Notes: generated from the letters alone by a model not told the origin. A stretch of 12,195 nt of DNA from an uncultured Clostridia bacterium (GCA_944388825.1 CALXKG010000202.1:1-12195), one strand, 5' to 3'; shown: positions 1-6,901, numbered from the stretch's first letter. Numbers and translations: made by a program.

Positions 1-155
1 CCTACCCGTGCAGGCCACGGCTTAAATCAAGCCGCGTAAGCTAAGGTTCTAGAATTAGAGTTAGCGTTTAATTTTAGGTGCGGCGATTAAAGAGCTTCCG
101 CCCGCTCTACCCGCTTAACAGACTTCAGGGCCCCCGTCGAAACCTTTACGCCCCC
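1..155 (-). ncRNA. ssrA: tmRNA, 5' part (3' half outside the window)
   Basis: Transfer-messenger RNA, which rescues stalled ribosomes together with SmpB by adding a degradation tag to the unfinished protein. On the minus strand the 5' end at 155 starts GGGGGCG and runs into GGTTTCGACGGGG, the conserved 5' tRNA-like acceptor/D-arm region. A short tag frame begins at the resume codon GCT (65-63) and ends at TGA (29-27). It reads ANSNSRTLAYAA, with the usual AN start and small hydrophobic ...AA end. The stop lies in the loop of a hairpin (CGGCTT/AAGCCG), as expected for helix 5. The remaining pseudoknots and the 3' T-arm/acceptor lie beyond position 1. smpB lies immediately upstream on the same strand, 43 nt away. 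I see no convincing sigma-70 promoter in between (TTGTAC at 188-183 and TTACAT at 161-156 are 21 nt apart), so it may be co-transcribed and processed. Confidence 0.93.
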
Positions 156-198
156 ATGTAAGCCGCCTGCGCGGCGAAAAGGGTACAAGGCGCGGGGA

Positions 199-657
199 TC
201 ACCGCCGCCGGATCTTCAGCGCCCGCTGGATCTCGCGGTTGGCGTCCCGGTTGGCGATGTCCTGCCGTTTGTCGTGGAGCTGTTTGCCCTTACAGAGCCC
301 CATCTCCAGTTTGACATGGTTTTTCTTGAAATAAAGGGAAAGCGGGATCAGGGTCAGACCCTCCTGCTTGACCTTGCCCAGGAGCCGCATGATCTCCCGC
401 TTGTGCATCAGCAGCTTCCGGACCCGGAAAGGGTCGCGGTTGAAAACATTCCCCTTATCGTACGGGCTGATGTGCATCCCCTTGACGAACAGTTCCCCGC
501 CGTCGATCGTGCACCAGCTGTCTTTTAGGTTGACGCCGCCTGCCCGGAGCGATTTGACCTCGGTCCCGGCCAGTTCAATGCCGGTTTCAAAAGTCTCCAG
601 CACGAAATAATCGTGCCTGGCCTTCCGGTTTACGGCGATCACTTTCCCCGCCGGCAT
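199..657 (-). CDS. smpB: SsrA-binding protein SmpB
   Basis: Small basic RNA-binding protein that binds the tRNA-like domain of tmRNA and brings it to stalled ribosomes (trans-translation, cytoplasm). The 152 residues match the usual family length of about 150-160. Family features visible are the N-terminal VNRKARHDYFVLETFETGIEL, the central GTEVKSLR and NLKDSW segments of the OB-fold, HISPY, and a highly basic C-terminal tail (KGKQLHDKR through RALKIRRR) that in the family folds in the decoding centre. The ATG at 657 is preceded by an AAAGGAGG Shine-Dalgarno (672-665) at proper spacing. It sits between recR (78 nt upstream) and ssrA (directly downstream), the classic partner. There is no obvious promoter or terminator between recR and smpB, so it probably shares the dnaX-recR transcript. 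Confidence 0.97.
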   Translation of the reverse strand: MPAGKVIAVNRKARHDYFVLETFETGIELAGTEVKSLRAGGVNLKDSWCTIDGGELFVKGMHISPYDKGNVFNRDPFRVRKLLMHKREIMRLLGKVKQEGLTLIPLSLYFKKNHVKLEMGLCKGKQLHDKRQDIANRDANREIQRALKIRRR

Positions 658-735
658 GGCGGCGCCTCCTTTCCCCTGCCCGGCGCGGCGTGACGCCCGC
701 CCCAGACAGATCTGATTTTTTGTCCCCTGCGGGGC

Positions 736-1335
736 TCACATACTCACCCGGTTCTCCAGCGCCTTGTTGAGGGTGGAGTTGTCGGTATACTCCAGCTCCC
801 CGCCGACCGGGATGCCGAACGCCAGCCGGGTCACCTGGATCCCCAGCGGTTTTAGGAGCTTGGCGATATACATCGCGGTCGCTTCCCCCTCGATGGTCGG
901 GTTGGTGGCCATGATGACCTCCCGCACATCGGTGTCCCGCAGCCGGACGAGCAGTTCCTTGATCCGGATCTGCTCGGGGCCGACCCCGTCCAGCGGCGAG
1001 ATCAGGCCGTGGAGGACGTGGTACCTGCCCTTATACTCCTGCAGCCGCTCGAAAGCGGCGACGTCCCGCGGGCTTTCGACGACGCAGATCACCCCGCCGT
1101 CCCGCTCCGGGGACGCACAGATGTCGCAGACCTCCTTATCGGTGAGGTTCTGGCAGATCTTGCAGTTGTGGATCGACTTTTTTGCCTCCAGGATGGAAGC
1201 GGCAAAGTCAGCCGCCTGTTCCTGCGGCATATCCAGCACAAAGTAGGCGATCCGCGCCGCCGACTTGCGGCCGATGCCGGGGAGGGCGGCGAAATGTTCC
1301 ATCAGCCTCTTCAGAGGAAGCGGTTCGCCTGCCAT
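736..1335 (-). CDS. recR: Recombination mediator protein RecR
   Basis: RecR acts with RecF/RecO to load RecA on gapped DNA and promotes recombinational repair in the cytoplasm. The 199 residues match the family length. Domains in order: helix-hairpin-helix region (LPGIGRKSAARIAYF, about 18-32), C4 zinc motif (Cys58, Cys61, Cys70, Cys73), and a Toprim domain beginning at the VICVVESPRDV segment (about 82-92, Glu87) with the typical HGLISPLDGVGP stretch. The ATG at 1335 lies only 6 nt after the ebfC stop codon (1344-1342) and has no strong Shine-Dalgarno of its own, so translational coupling to ebfC is likely. The dnaX-ebfC-recR order is conserved in Firmicutes (known synteny), which supports the call. 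Confidence 0.97.
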   Translation of the reverse strand: MAGEPLPLKRLMEHFAALPGIGRKSAARIAYFVLDMPQEQAADFAASILEAKKSIHNCKICQNLTDKEVCDICASPERDGGVICVVESPRDVAAFERLQEYKGRYHVLHGLISPLDGVGPEQIRIKELLVRLRDTDVREVIMATNPTIEGEATAMYIAKLLKPLGIQVTRLAFGIPVGGELEYTDNSTLNKALENRVSM

Positions 1336-1341
1336 CGCCGA

Positions 1342-1689
1342 TCAATAAAGCCCCGGGATATTGAGCCCGCCGGAGATATCGTTCATCCGGGTCTCGGTCT
1401 CGCTCTCGACCTGGCGGAGCACCTCGTTGACGCCGCTGACGATCAGGTCCTGCAGATCCTCGATCGCTTCGGGGTCGACGATCTCGGGCTTGAGGGTAAC
1501 AGAACGGAGCACCTTGTCGCCGGTCATCTTGATCTCAACGACGCCGCCGCCGACGGTTGTCACATACTCTTTCTGGTTGATCTCTTCCTGGGCCTTTTCC
1601 ATCTGCTCCTGCATCTTCTGGGCCTGCTTGATCATCTGGCTCATATTGTTGCGGGGGGCGGTGTAGCCCTGGGGCAGTCTTGCTTTCAT
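1342..1689 (-). CDS. ebfC: YbaB/EbfC family nucleoid-associated protein
   Basis: Small DNA-binding, nucleoid-associated protein of the YbaB/EbfC (YaaK) family. In the family it forms a tweezer-like dimer, and its exact role near dnaX/recR is not settled. The chosen protein is 115 residues starting MKARLPQGYTAPRNNMSQ. It has an N-terminal coiled-coil-like helix (MIKQAQKMQEQMEKAQEEI) followed by the family core VVEIKMTGDKVLRSVTLKPEIVDPE and the EDLQDLIVSGVNEVLRQVE helix. A longer frame could begin at TTG (1707), but that overlaps the dnaX stop. The ATG at 1689 has an AAAGGA Shine-Dalgarno directly after the dnaX stop at good spacing, so I prefer it. It lies 14 nt downstream of dnaX and 6 nt upstream of recR, clearly one operon. 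Confidence 0.93.
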   Translation of the reverse strand: MKARLPQGYTAPRNNMSQMIKQAQKMQEQMEKAQEEINQKEYVTTVGGGVVEIKMTGDKVLRSVTLKPEIVDPEAIEDLQDLIVSGVNEVLRQVESETETRMNDISGGLNIPGLY

Positions 1690-1703
1690 TGGTAAACATC
1701 CTT

Positions 1704-3434
1704 TCAAATTCCGGGGTCATCCCCGGGCGTTCTGTCGTTGTTTTGCGGGCGTATGATCGTTACGCCCTCCCCCGCGGCGCGGGAGAGTATATCCTGAAAG
1801 GCAGTCGGGCGGCTGTTTTCCAGCTTCGGCTGCGCTTTTCTGGCAATCCTCAGTTTATGCCGGCTGCCTAGCTTCCGCTCGACCAGGTCGGCCAGCCGCG
1901 CGCCGATGTTGTTGGTGAGAAGCATCCCCTTCAGCATCGGGTTGGGCGAAGAAATGATGACCGTTTTCCCGCTCCGGACGGCGGTCGAGCCGTCCATCAG
2001 GGAAAAGAGGGCGGGTTCCCGGTCCTCCATCTCCCGCAGCAGCTCCGCCCACTGGGGGAGCGGTTCGGCGGCAGGTTCCGGCTGCTGTGCCGGCTGGACG
2101 GCCGCTGGCGGGGAGGCGGGTTCGGCCGCCGCCGGGGACGGACGCGGTTCCGGATGCGGTTCCGGCTCCGGGATGGTCCCGGGCTCTTCCGCCGGGGACG
2201 GCGCCGGGGTGGGGACAGGCCGCGCCGCAGAAGAAACCGGCCGGACGGCCGTCAGCGACGCGATCAGCCGCTCCAGCTCGGAAATCCGGGCCTGCAGTGC
2301 CGCGACGTCGGCGGAAGGCGCAGGCTGCGCGCCCGCGGCCTGTGGGGGGGCATGGGCCTCCCCGCAGAGGCGGATAACCGTCATCTCCAGCTCGACCTTT
2401 TTGTCCGATACCTTATGCAAAGCGGCCGAACAGGCCTGCAGCCCGTCCAGCACCGACAGGATCCGGTCGCCGGAAGCGGCGTCCGCCTGTTTTTGCAGCC
2501 TTTTCAGCTCGTCCGGCAGGCAGACGACCATGCCGGAAGGGTCGCGGACCGCCCGGCAGATGAGCAGGTCGCGGAAATGGGCAGTCAGCTCTTCGCAGAT
2601 CCGCCCCGTTTCCTTTGCCCGGTCGTACAGGTCTGCGATAACCGAAAGGGCCGTACCGGTGTCCCCGGCCAGGACCGCGTCCGAAAGCTGGAACATCTGC
2701 TCCCGCCCGGCGATGCCGGCGGTGTCGGCAACCACCTGGGGGGTGATCTCCTCCCCCGCCGCCATGCACTGGTCGAGCAGGGACAGGGCATCCCGCATCC
2801 CGCCGTCGGAAAGGCGGGCTATGAGGTTTGCGGCGTCTTCCGTGAGGGATACCCCCTCTTCCGCCGCGATATAGGAAAGCCTGGCCGCGCTGTCTTCCGG
2901 CCGGATGCGGCGGAAGTCGTAGCGCTGGCAGCGGGAAATGATCGTCGCCGGGACCTTGTGGGGCTCGGTCGTCGCCAGGATAAAGAGGACGTGGGGCGGC
3001 GGCTCTTCCATGATCTTTAAAAGGGCGTTAAACGCCGACTGGGAGAGCATATGCACCTCGTCGATGATATACACCCGGTATTGGCAGACGGTCGGGGCAA
3101 AGTTTGCCTCGTCCCGCAGGGAGCGGATATCGCCGACGCCGTTGTTGGAGGCGGCGTCCATCTCGGTGACGTCTAAAATACTGCCTTCCTCGATCCCCTT
3201 GCAGTTGGCGCACTCCAGGCAGGGGTTCCCATCCACCGGGTGGAGGCAGTTGACCGCTTTCGCGAGGATCTTCGAGCAGGTGGTCTTGCCGGTCCCGCGG
3301 GAGCCGGTAAACAGATAGGCGTGGGCGGTCTTCCCCTCCCGCACCTGGTTTTGCAGGGTACGGGTGATGTGCTCCTGGGATACGACGTCGGAAAAGCGCT
3401 TTGGCCGCCACTTCCGATAAAGTGCCAGGTAGAT
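1704..3434 (-). CDS. dnaX: DNA polymerase III subunit gamma/tau (clamp loader ATPase)
   Basis: Clamp-loader AAA+ ATPase of the replisome. With the chosen start it has 576 residues. Motifs: IYLALYRKWRPKRF N-terminus, Walker A GSRGTGKTT (44-52), zinc cysteines 63, 72, 75 and 78, Walker B IIDEVH (123-128), sensor 1 ATTEPHK (154-160), and the SRC arginine-finger motif (167-169). An Ala/Pro-rich linker follows, then a C-terminal tau-like domain (LREMEDREPALFSLM through RKLGSRHKLRI). The longest open frame starts at GTG 3494, but that lies inside the SRP RNA gene. There is no ATG, GTG or TTG with a Shine-Dalgarno near the conserved N-terminus. The ATC codon at 3434-3432 is preceded by GGGGGG with 7 nt spacing and gives the family-typical start, so I infer ATC initiation. 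An in-frame TTG at 3464 is the alternative but has no ribosome binding site. I saw no slippery A-tract for a gamma frameshift. Confidence 0.95.
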   Translation of the reverse strand: MYLALYRKWRPKRFSDVVSQEHITRTLQNQVREGKTAHAYLFTGSRGTGKTTCSKILAKAVNCLHPVDGNPCLECANCKGIEEGSILDVTEMDAASNNGVGDIRSLRDEANFAPTVCQYRVYIIDEVHMLSQSAFNALLKIMEEPPPHVLFILATTEPHKVPATIISRCQRYDFRRIRPEDSAARLSYIAAEEGVSLTEDAANLIARLSDGGMRDALSLLDQCMAAGEEITPQVVADTAGIAGREQMFQLSDAVLAGDTGTALSVIADLYDRAKETGRICEELTAHFRDLLICRAVRDPSGMVVCLPDELKRLQKQADAASGDRILSVLDGLQACSAALHKVSDKKVELEMTVIRLCGEAHAPPQAAGAQPAPSADVAALQARISELERLIASLTAVRPVSSAARPVPTPAPSPAEEPGTIPEPEPHPEPRPSPAAAEPASPPAAVQPAQQPEPAAEPLPQWAELLREMEDREPALFSLMDGSTAVRSGKTVIISSPNPMLKGMLLTNNIGARLADLVERKLGSRHKLRIARKAQPKLENSRPTAFQDILSRAAGEGVTIIRPQNNDRTPGDDPGI

Positions 3435-3477
3435 ACGCTCACCCCCCGCCGATACCTGAAGCAAAAATAAAAATGAC

Positions 3478-3616
3478 CGTGCAGCCGGACACACGGAGGT
3501 AAAGGCTTTGCTGCGTCACATGAGGCGGTCCGCTTAATGCTGCTCGGTTCCCCGCCTGACATGGTTCACGGTGTCCCATCGCGCAGGACCCGTACCTCCG
3601 TATGTCCGGCTGCACG
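3478..3616 (-). ncRNA. ffs: Signal recognition particle RNA (SRP RNA / scRNA)
   Basis: RNA core of the signal recognition particle, which with Ffh targets nascent membrane proteins. On the minus strand the two ends form a near-perfect 24-bp stem (3616-3593 against 3501-3478; one C/T difference gives a G-U or A-C position). The centre holds the family-diagnostic helix 8: GTGAACC...GTCAGG, CGG, tetraloop GGAA, CCG, AGCAGC, then ATTAAG. This matches the Ffh-binding GUCAGG/AGCAG internal loop capped by a GGAA tetraloop. Secondary pairings such as CTGCG/CGCAG are also visible. It follows a strong promoter and lies directly upstream of dnaX, the location known for scr in Bacillus. The ends are approximate; a 5' leader of about 30 nt may be processed off. 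After the 3' end comes a T-rich stretch (TCATTTTTATTTTT), so the closing stem may partially terminate transcription before dnaX. Confidence 0.92.
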
Positions 3617-3652
3617 CTCCAGCTGCTGTTTGCTTTTTCTGATAGCGAAACT

Positions 3653-3681
3653 ATTATACACTATTTTGGCTGGGAATGCAA
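3653..3681 (-). promoter_or_regulatory. Strong sigma-A promoter for SRP RNA and probably the dnaX operon
   Basis: -35 TTGCAT (3681-3676), 17-nt spacer, perfect -10 TATAAT (3658-3653). Upstream of the -35 (about 3682-3705) are a T-run (3685-3691) and an A-run (3699-3704) resembling an UP element, as expected for a stable-RNA promoter. The start is predicted near 3646, about 30 nt before the SRP RNA stem. No other promoter is visible before dnaX, so the downstream genes probably depend on read-through from here. Confidence 0.85.
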
Positions 3682-3766
3682 GTGTTTTTTTCGGAATGAA
3701 AAAAGTTTGCATTTTCCCCGGATCAAGATCCCCCGCAAAACCGCCCAATGGGCTGAATAACGGAAA

Positions 3767-3792
3767 CGGCCCTGCCATCCCCGGCAGGGCCG
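3767..3792 (-). terminator. Intrinsic terminator of the MFS transporter gene
   Basis: Perfect 10-bp GC-rich stem (CGGCCCTGCC / GGCAGGGCCG) with a 6-nt loop, starting 7 nt after the MFS stop codon. On the minus strand it is followed by TTTCCGTTATTC, a modest U-rich tail. It separates the MFS gene from the SRP RNA promoter. Confidence 0.75.
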
Positions 3793-3799
3793 CAGCTTA

Positions 3800-4972
3800 T
3801 CACGCGGTTTTCTCTTTGTTCTTGATTTTAAACAGCCACTCGCACATGACAAGCATCAGCACCAGGAAGAAGAGCAGCGTAAACGGGTAGAGCGCCATGC
3901 TCACCCGGCTGGTGATCATCCCGATCAGCGGCGGCATGAAGGTGGTGCCGCAATAGGCGCAGGCCATCTCGACGCCGGTGAAGGACTGGCTGACCTCCCG
4001 CCCGAAGTTGTCGGGGGTGGAGTGGATGATGCTGGGGTAGACCGGCGCGCAGCCCAGCCCGATGACCAGGAGCCCAGCGCAGACCAGCGGCGCAGGCCCC
4101 GGGATGACCAGCAGGACGATCCCCGCGAGGATCACGACCTGCCCCAACCGGATCATCCGCCGGTCGCCGAGCTTGCCGGTGACGAACCCGCTCGCCGCCC
4201 GGCCCAGCATGACGCCGAAGTAGAACAGCGCCGCCCAGGACGCCGCGTCGCTCTCCGAAATGCCCCGGTACTGGACCATATAGCTGGCGGCCCAAAGCCC
4301 GGTGCCGGTCTCGATCGCCGAGTAGCAGAAAAAGGCGATAAACAGCTGCTTGGCGCCGGAAGTGGCAAAAATTTCCCGCAGCGTGAGCGACTGGCGCGGG
4401 GTCTCCTCCCCGCCGTCCGCCGCGATGTCCTTTTTCCACATCGGCAGCGAGAAAAAGAGGAAGGCGGTCAGAACCGCCTGGATCACGCCGATCACCCGGT
4501 AGCCGGCGGGCCAGCCCCAGTTCTGCCCGATGCAGGCCCCCATGATGTACGGCCCGATCGAGGCACCCAGCCCCCAGAAGCAGTGCAGCCAGCTCATATG
4601 CCGGGCTTCATAGTGGAGGGCGACGTAGTTGTTGAGCGCCGCGTCGATGCTCCCGGCCCCGAGGCCGTACGGGAGCGCGAAGACGAGCAGCATCCAGAAC
4701 TGCCCGCAGAGCGAAAAGCCGAACAGCCCGACCGCCGTCATCAGCGTGCTGACGGCCGCCACCTTGCCGGTGCCGAACCGGCGGATGACCCGTTCGCTCA
4801 TCAGGCTGGAAACGACGGTGCAGGCGGCGATCGTCATCGAGACGATGCCGGCGCTGTCGACCGATACCCCCATCTGCGGCTGCATACTGGGCCAGGCCGC
4901 GCCGAGCAGCCCGTCCGGCAGGCCCAGACTGATGAATGCGAGATAAATGATGGCAAGCAATAGCGACGCCAT
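3800..4972 (-). CDS. Major facilitator superfamily transporter
   Basis: Membrane transporter of 390 residues, the usual MFS length, with hydrophobic segments spread along the chain compatible with 12 TM helices. The N-terminus (IYLAFISLGLPDGLLGAAWPSM) and the SERVIRRFGTGKV loop between helices 2 and 3 resemble the fucose permease-like/FHS-type MFS proteins common in Clostridia. A second-half repeat of the loop (VTGKLGDRRMIRLGQ) is visible, and there is a short basic C-terminus (KIKNKEKTA). The substrate cannot be told from sequence; a sugar or a drug are both possible. A longer frame opens at TTG 4990, but ATG 4972 has AGGAGG at 7-nt spacing. The gene stands alone, with its own promoter (5032-5061), a LacI-family-type operator (5000-5013) in the leader and a terminator, suggesting carbon-source-linked control. 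Confidence 0.9.
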   Translation of the reverse strand: MASLLLAIIYLAFISLGLPDGLLGAAWPSMQPQMGVSVDSAGIVSMTIAACTVVSSLMSERVIRRFGTGKVAAVSTLMTAVGLFGFSLCGQFWMLLVFALPYGLGAGSIDAALNNYVALHYEARHMSWLHCFWGLGASIGPYIMGACIGQNWGWPAGYRVIGVIQAVLTAFLFFSLPMWKKDIAADGGEETPRQSLTLREIFATSGAKQLFIAFFCYSAIETGTGLWAASYMVQYRGISESDAASWAALFYFGVMLGRAASGFVTGKLGDRRMIRLGQVVILAGIVLLVIPGPAPLVCAGLLVIGLGCAPVYPSIIHSTPDNFGREVSQSFTGVEMACAYCGTTFMPPLIGMITSRVSMALYPFTLLFFLVLMLVMCEWLFKIKNKEKTA

Positions 4973-4999
4973 ATATCCCCCTCCTGTCAAAATGTAAAC

Positions 5000-5013
5000 T
5001 GTAACCGATTACA
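5000..5013. promoter_or_regulatory. LacI/CcpA-family operator (cre-like) in the MFS leader
   Basis: TGTAACCGATTACA is a 14-bp near-palindrome with a central CG. It fits the published cre consensus TGWNANCGNTNWCA at every defined position, and also the general LacI-family operator pattern. It lies about 12-25 nt downstream of the predicted MFS transcription start, a place where a bound repressor would block elongation. Which regulator binds (CcpA or a dedicated LacI-type repressor) cannot be told; no regulator gene is in the window. Confidence 0.7.
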
Positions 5014-5031
5014 ACCGGCCTTTCGAGGGAT

Positions 5032-5061
5032 ATTATACCATCTTCCGCCCGGGAATGGCAA
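5032..5061 (-). promoter_or_regulatory. Sigma-A promoter of the MFS gene
   Basis: -35 TTGCCA (5061-5056), 18-nt spacer, -10 TATAAT (5037-5032). The start is predicted near 5025, giving a leader of about 50 nt that contains the operator and the AGGAGG site. Confidence 0.8.
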
Positions 5062-5122
5062 GAGGTTTTTCGCAAAATGAAAAGGAAAGCAGGGAGATCC
5101 GCCGCCCGCCGCGCCCGCAGAA

Positions 5123-5164
5123 AGCGGAGACCCCGGAGGGATAAATCCTTCCGGGGTCTCCGCT
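5123..5164 (-). terminator. Terminator hairpin after the first lipoprotein gene
   Basis: Perfect 15-bp inverted repeat (AGCGGAGACCCCGGA / TCCGGGGTCTCCGCT) extended by four more pairs, including one G-U, to a TAAA loop. It lies 46 nt downstream of the lipoprotein stop at 5210. On the minus strand it is followed only by CTTTCTG, a weak U-tract. No converging gene comes from the left, so it serves the lipoprotein gene. Confidence 0.75.
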
Positions 5165-5209
5165 GTATGGATGCAGAAAAGAAGATAGCGAATGAGAAAT
5201 GAAATGGGA

Positions 5210-6823
5210 TCAGCCTTCCACGCCGTTCTCCTCGAGCCAGGCGTTCAGCTGCGTCTGTTTTTCGTCCATGATCGTCTGCAGGCCGGCGCCGTAAAGGGCG
5301 TCGTTCAGCTGCTGGATACCGGTTTCGATGTCGATCGTGCCGAAGTTCAGGTCGTTGTCATACTGGTCGTAGACCGACGTGCAGGCGGCCAGCTGGTCGG
5401 CGACCGGGGTGGAATCGTATACAAAGCCGCTCGCCTTGGATTTCAGGAGGTTCGCGTTGTATTCCTTATACTGTTCCCAGACGTCCGGGTCGTTGCCTTC
5501 CCAGGCGTGGCCGACGAACTGGTTGGGGTAGGCCCAGCCGAAGTCCTGATGGTAGGCGACAGAGGAAGCGTCTTTCCCCTCCGGATAACCGGCGGTGCCG
5601 TCTTCCTTCTCTTCCCAGTCGACCCCTTCGACGCCCCAGTTGATCAGATCCTGGAACTCGCCGCTCTGGTAGCACCAGTTGTAGAAGGCGGCCGCCTTGA
5701 CCGGGTCTTCGGAAGCGTTGGCCAGCGAGTAGACGATCGCGTTGATCGACATCGAGGTGGACATGACCTGCTGCTGGATCGGGATGACGTAGACTTCATA
5801 GCCGGTCTGGGCCAGCTTTTCGACGTCGGTATTGGGTTTGACGTTGGTCAGGTAGGAGAAGAGGTTGCCGGCCTTCATCAGCGTCTCGCCGCCGTCGGTG
5901 GTGGTGGCGGCGTCGGCCGATTCATAGCCCGCGTCGAACCAGCGCTTGGCGACCTCGCAGAGGGAGCGGTATTCGTCGGTCTCGAAATAGTTGACGACGG
6001 TCAGATCCTGGCCGTAGTTCATCAGCATGCCGAAGTTGTCGCCCAGGCTGTCGGCAAAGTTGCCGCCGAAGGAGGCAATACCCTGGGTGCCGCCGACGCA
6101 GATCATGCCGGGATAGGCTTCCTTGACCGCGGCGAACAGTTCATCCATCTGCTGATAGCTGGAGATATCCGAAATGTCCATATCAAAGTCGTCGGGGGAG
6201 ATGCCCAGCTCATCCATGATGTCCTTGCGGCAGATGAGCCCGGCCTGGTAGCCCCGTTCCTTCATCTGGGAGAAACCGGCCAGGAACCCGCCGACGTTGG
6301 CGGAGTAGGCGTCCTCGCCCATCCCTTCCAGCACGTCCGGGACATATTCCAGATAGTCGTTCCAGTCCAGCATATACCCCGACTGGATGAAGGTGCCGAA
6401 GTTGCCGGAGCCGTTTAAGAAGAGGTCAAGCGGTTCGTTGGCCGCCAGCATCATCGACAGGTTGGTCGTCCAGGTGCCCATCGTCTGCGGGATCAGCTCG
6501 ACGTTCATGTTCATTTCCTTGAGGGCCAGCTCGTTGACGGCCGCCTCGACCGCGTCCTGCCCGCCGCCTTCAACGGCGACGCAGTACTGGAAGTAGACGG
6601 TATAAGGCTCTTCGTCAAAGTTGGGGGTATACCCGGCAGACGCGGACGCTTCGCCGGAATCGCCTTCGGAAGCGAGCTCGCCGGAATCTTCCGCGCCGGA
6701 ATCGGACGCCGGGGTAGAACCGGAGTCAGACGCCGGGGTCGAGCTCTCGCCGCTGTCGCAGGACACGAGGGCCGCCGCGGCCATCAGGGCGGCAAGCAGG
6801 CTGCAAAGGACACGTTTTTTCAT
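5210..6823 (-). CDS. ABC transporter substrate-binding lipoprotein (LplA/DUF3502-like), copy 1
   Basis: Secreted, lipid-anchored solute-binding protein, 537 residues. The N-terminus MKKRVLCSLLAALMAAAALVSC is a lipoprotein signal peptide with lipobox LVSC (Cys22). A Ser/Gly/Glu-rich linker of about 45 residues follows, containing a duplicated STPASDSG unit; the mature fold starts near GYTPNFDEEPYTV. The body (NELALKEMNMNVELIP, GTWTTNLSMMLAANEPLDLF, LICRKDIMDELG) and C-terminal part (KAAAFYNWCYQSGEF, YHQDFGWAYPNQF, HAWEGNDPDVWEQY) resemble solute-binding proteins with a C-terminal DUF3502 domain, usually tied to carbohydrate uptake. The ligand is unknown. ATG 6823 has AAGGAGG at 7-nt spacing; upstream in-frame Met codons lie in the promoter region. 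No permease or ATPase is adjacent; it would need distant LplB/LplC-type permeases. It is a close paralog of the next gene upstream. Confidence 0.92.
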   Translation of the reverse strand: MKKRVLCSLLAALMAAAALVSCDSGESSTPASDSGSTPASDSGAEDSGELASEGDSGEASASAGYTPNFDEEPYTVYFQYCVAVEGGGQDAVEAAVNELALKEMNMNVELIPQTMGTWTTNLSMMLAANEPLDLFLNGSGNFGTFIQSGYMLDWNDYLEYVPDVLEGMGEDAYSANVGGFLAGFSQMKERGYQAGLICRKDIMDELGISPDDFDMDISDISSYQQMDELFAAVKEAYPGMICVGGTQGIASFGGNFADSLGDNFGMLMNYGQDLTVVNYFETDEYRSLCEVAKRWFDAGYESADAATTTDGGETLMKAGNLFSYLTNVKPNTDVEKLAQTGYEVYVIPIQQQVMSTSMSINAIVYSLANASEDPVKAAAFYNWCYQSGEFQDLINWGVEGVDWEEKEDGTAGYPEGKDASSVAYHQDFGWAYPNQFVGHAWEGNDPDVWEQYKEYNANLLKSKASGFVYDSTPVADQLAACTSVYDQYDNDLNFGTIDIETGIQQLNDALYGAGLQTIMDEKQTQLNAWLEENGVEG

Positions 6824-6871
6824 GGGAATGCCTCCTTGGAACGGATTGTTGTCGATATAACGCACAAAATG

Positions 6872-6890
6872 ATTGCAAAGGGTTTGCAAT
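6872..6890. promoter_or_regulatory. 19-bp palindrome in the leader of lipoprotein copy 1 (possible operator)
   Basis: ATTGCAAAGGGTTTGCAAT has two perfect 8-bp arms around GGG. It starts a few nt after the predicted transcription start of the lipoprotein gene and is absent from the leader of the paralog. It may bind a repressor or form a small hairpin in the mRNA; the sequence does not decide which. Confidence 0.45.
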
Positions 6891-6901
6891 TTCTGTCTCA
6901 T

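Noticed and set aside
42..83. Alternative tmRNA tag frame APKIKR before the chosen tag
   Set aside because: It ends at TAA far before the helix 5 loop and has a charged end. The GCT frame puts its stop in the hairpin loop and ends in YAA, as tags do.
156..188. Promoter for ssrA with TTGTAC and TTACAT
   Set aside because: The spacing is 21 nt and the second element touches the mature 5' end of the tmRNA, so it is not a credible start site.
718..735. Terminator between recR and smpB from the CCCCTGCGGGG hairpin and T-run
   Set aside because: For minus-strand transcription the hairpin is followed by A residues, not T, so it would not terminate the operon.
3435..3494. dnaX beginning at GTG 3494
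   Set aside because: The extra residues do not match DnaX, and the DNA is the 3' arm of the SRP RNA and its T-rich tail.
3537..3890. Small plus- and minus-strand ORFs (3537-3890, 3566-3778, 3661-3852)
   Set aside because: They overlap the SRP RNA, its promoter, the MFS terminator and the MFS 3' end, and have no family-like sequence.
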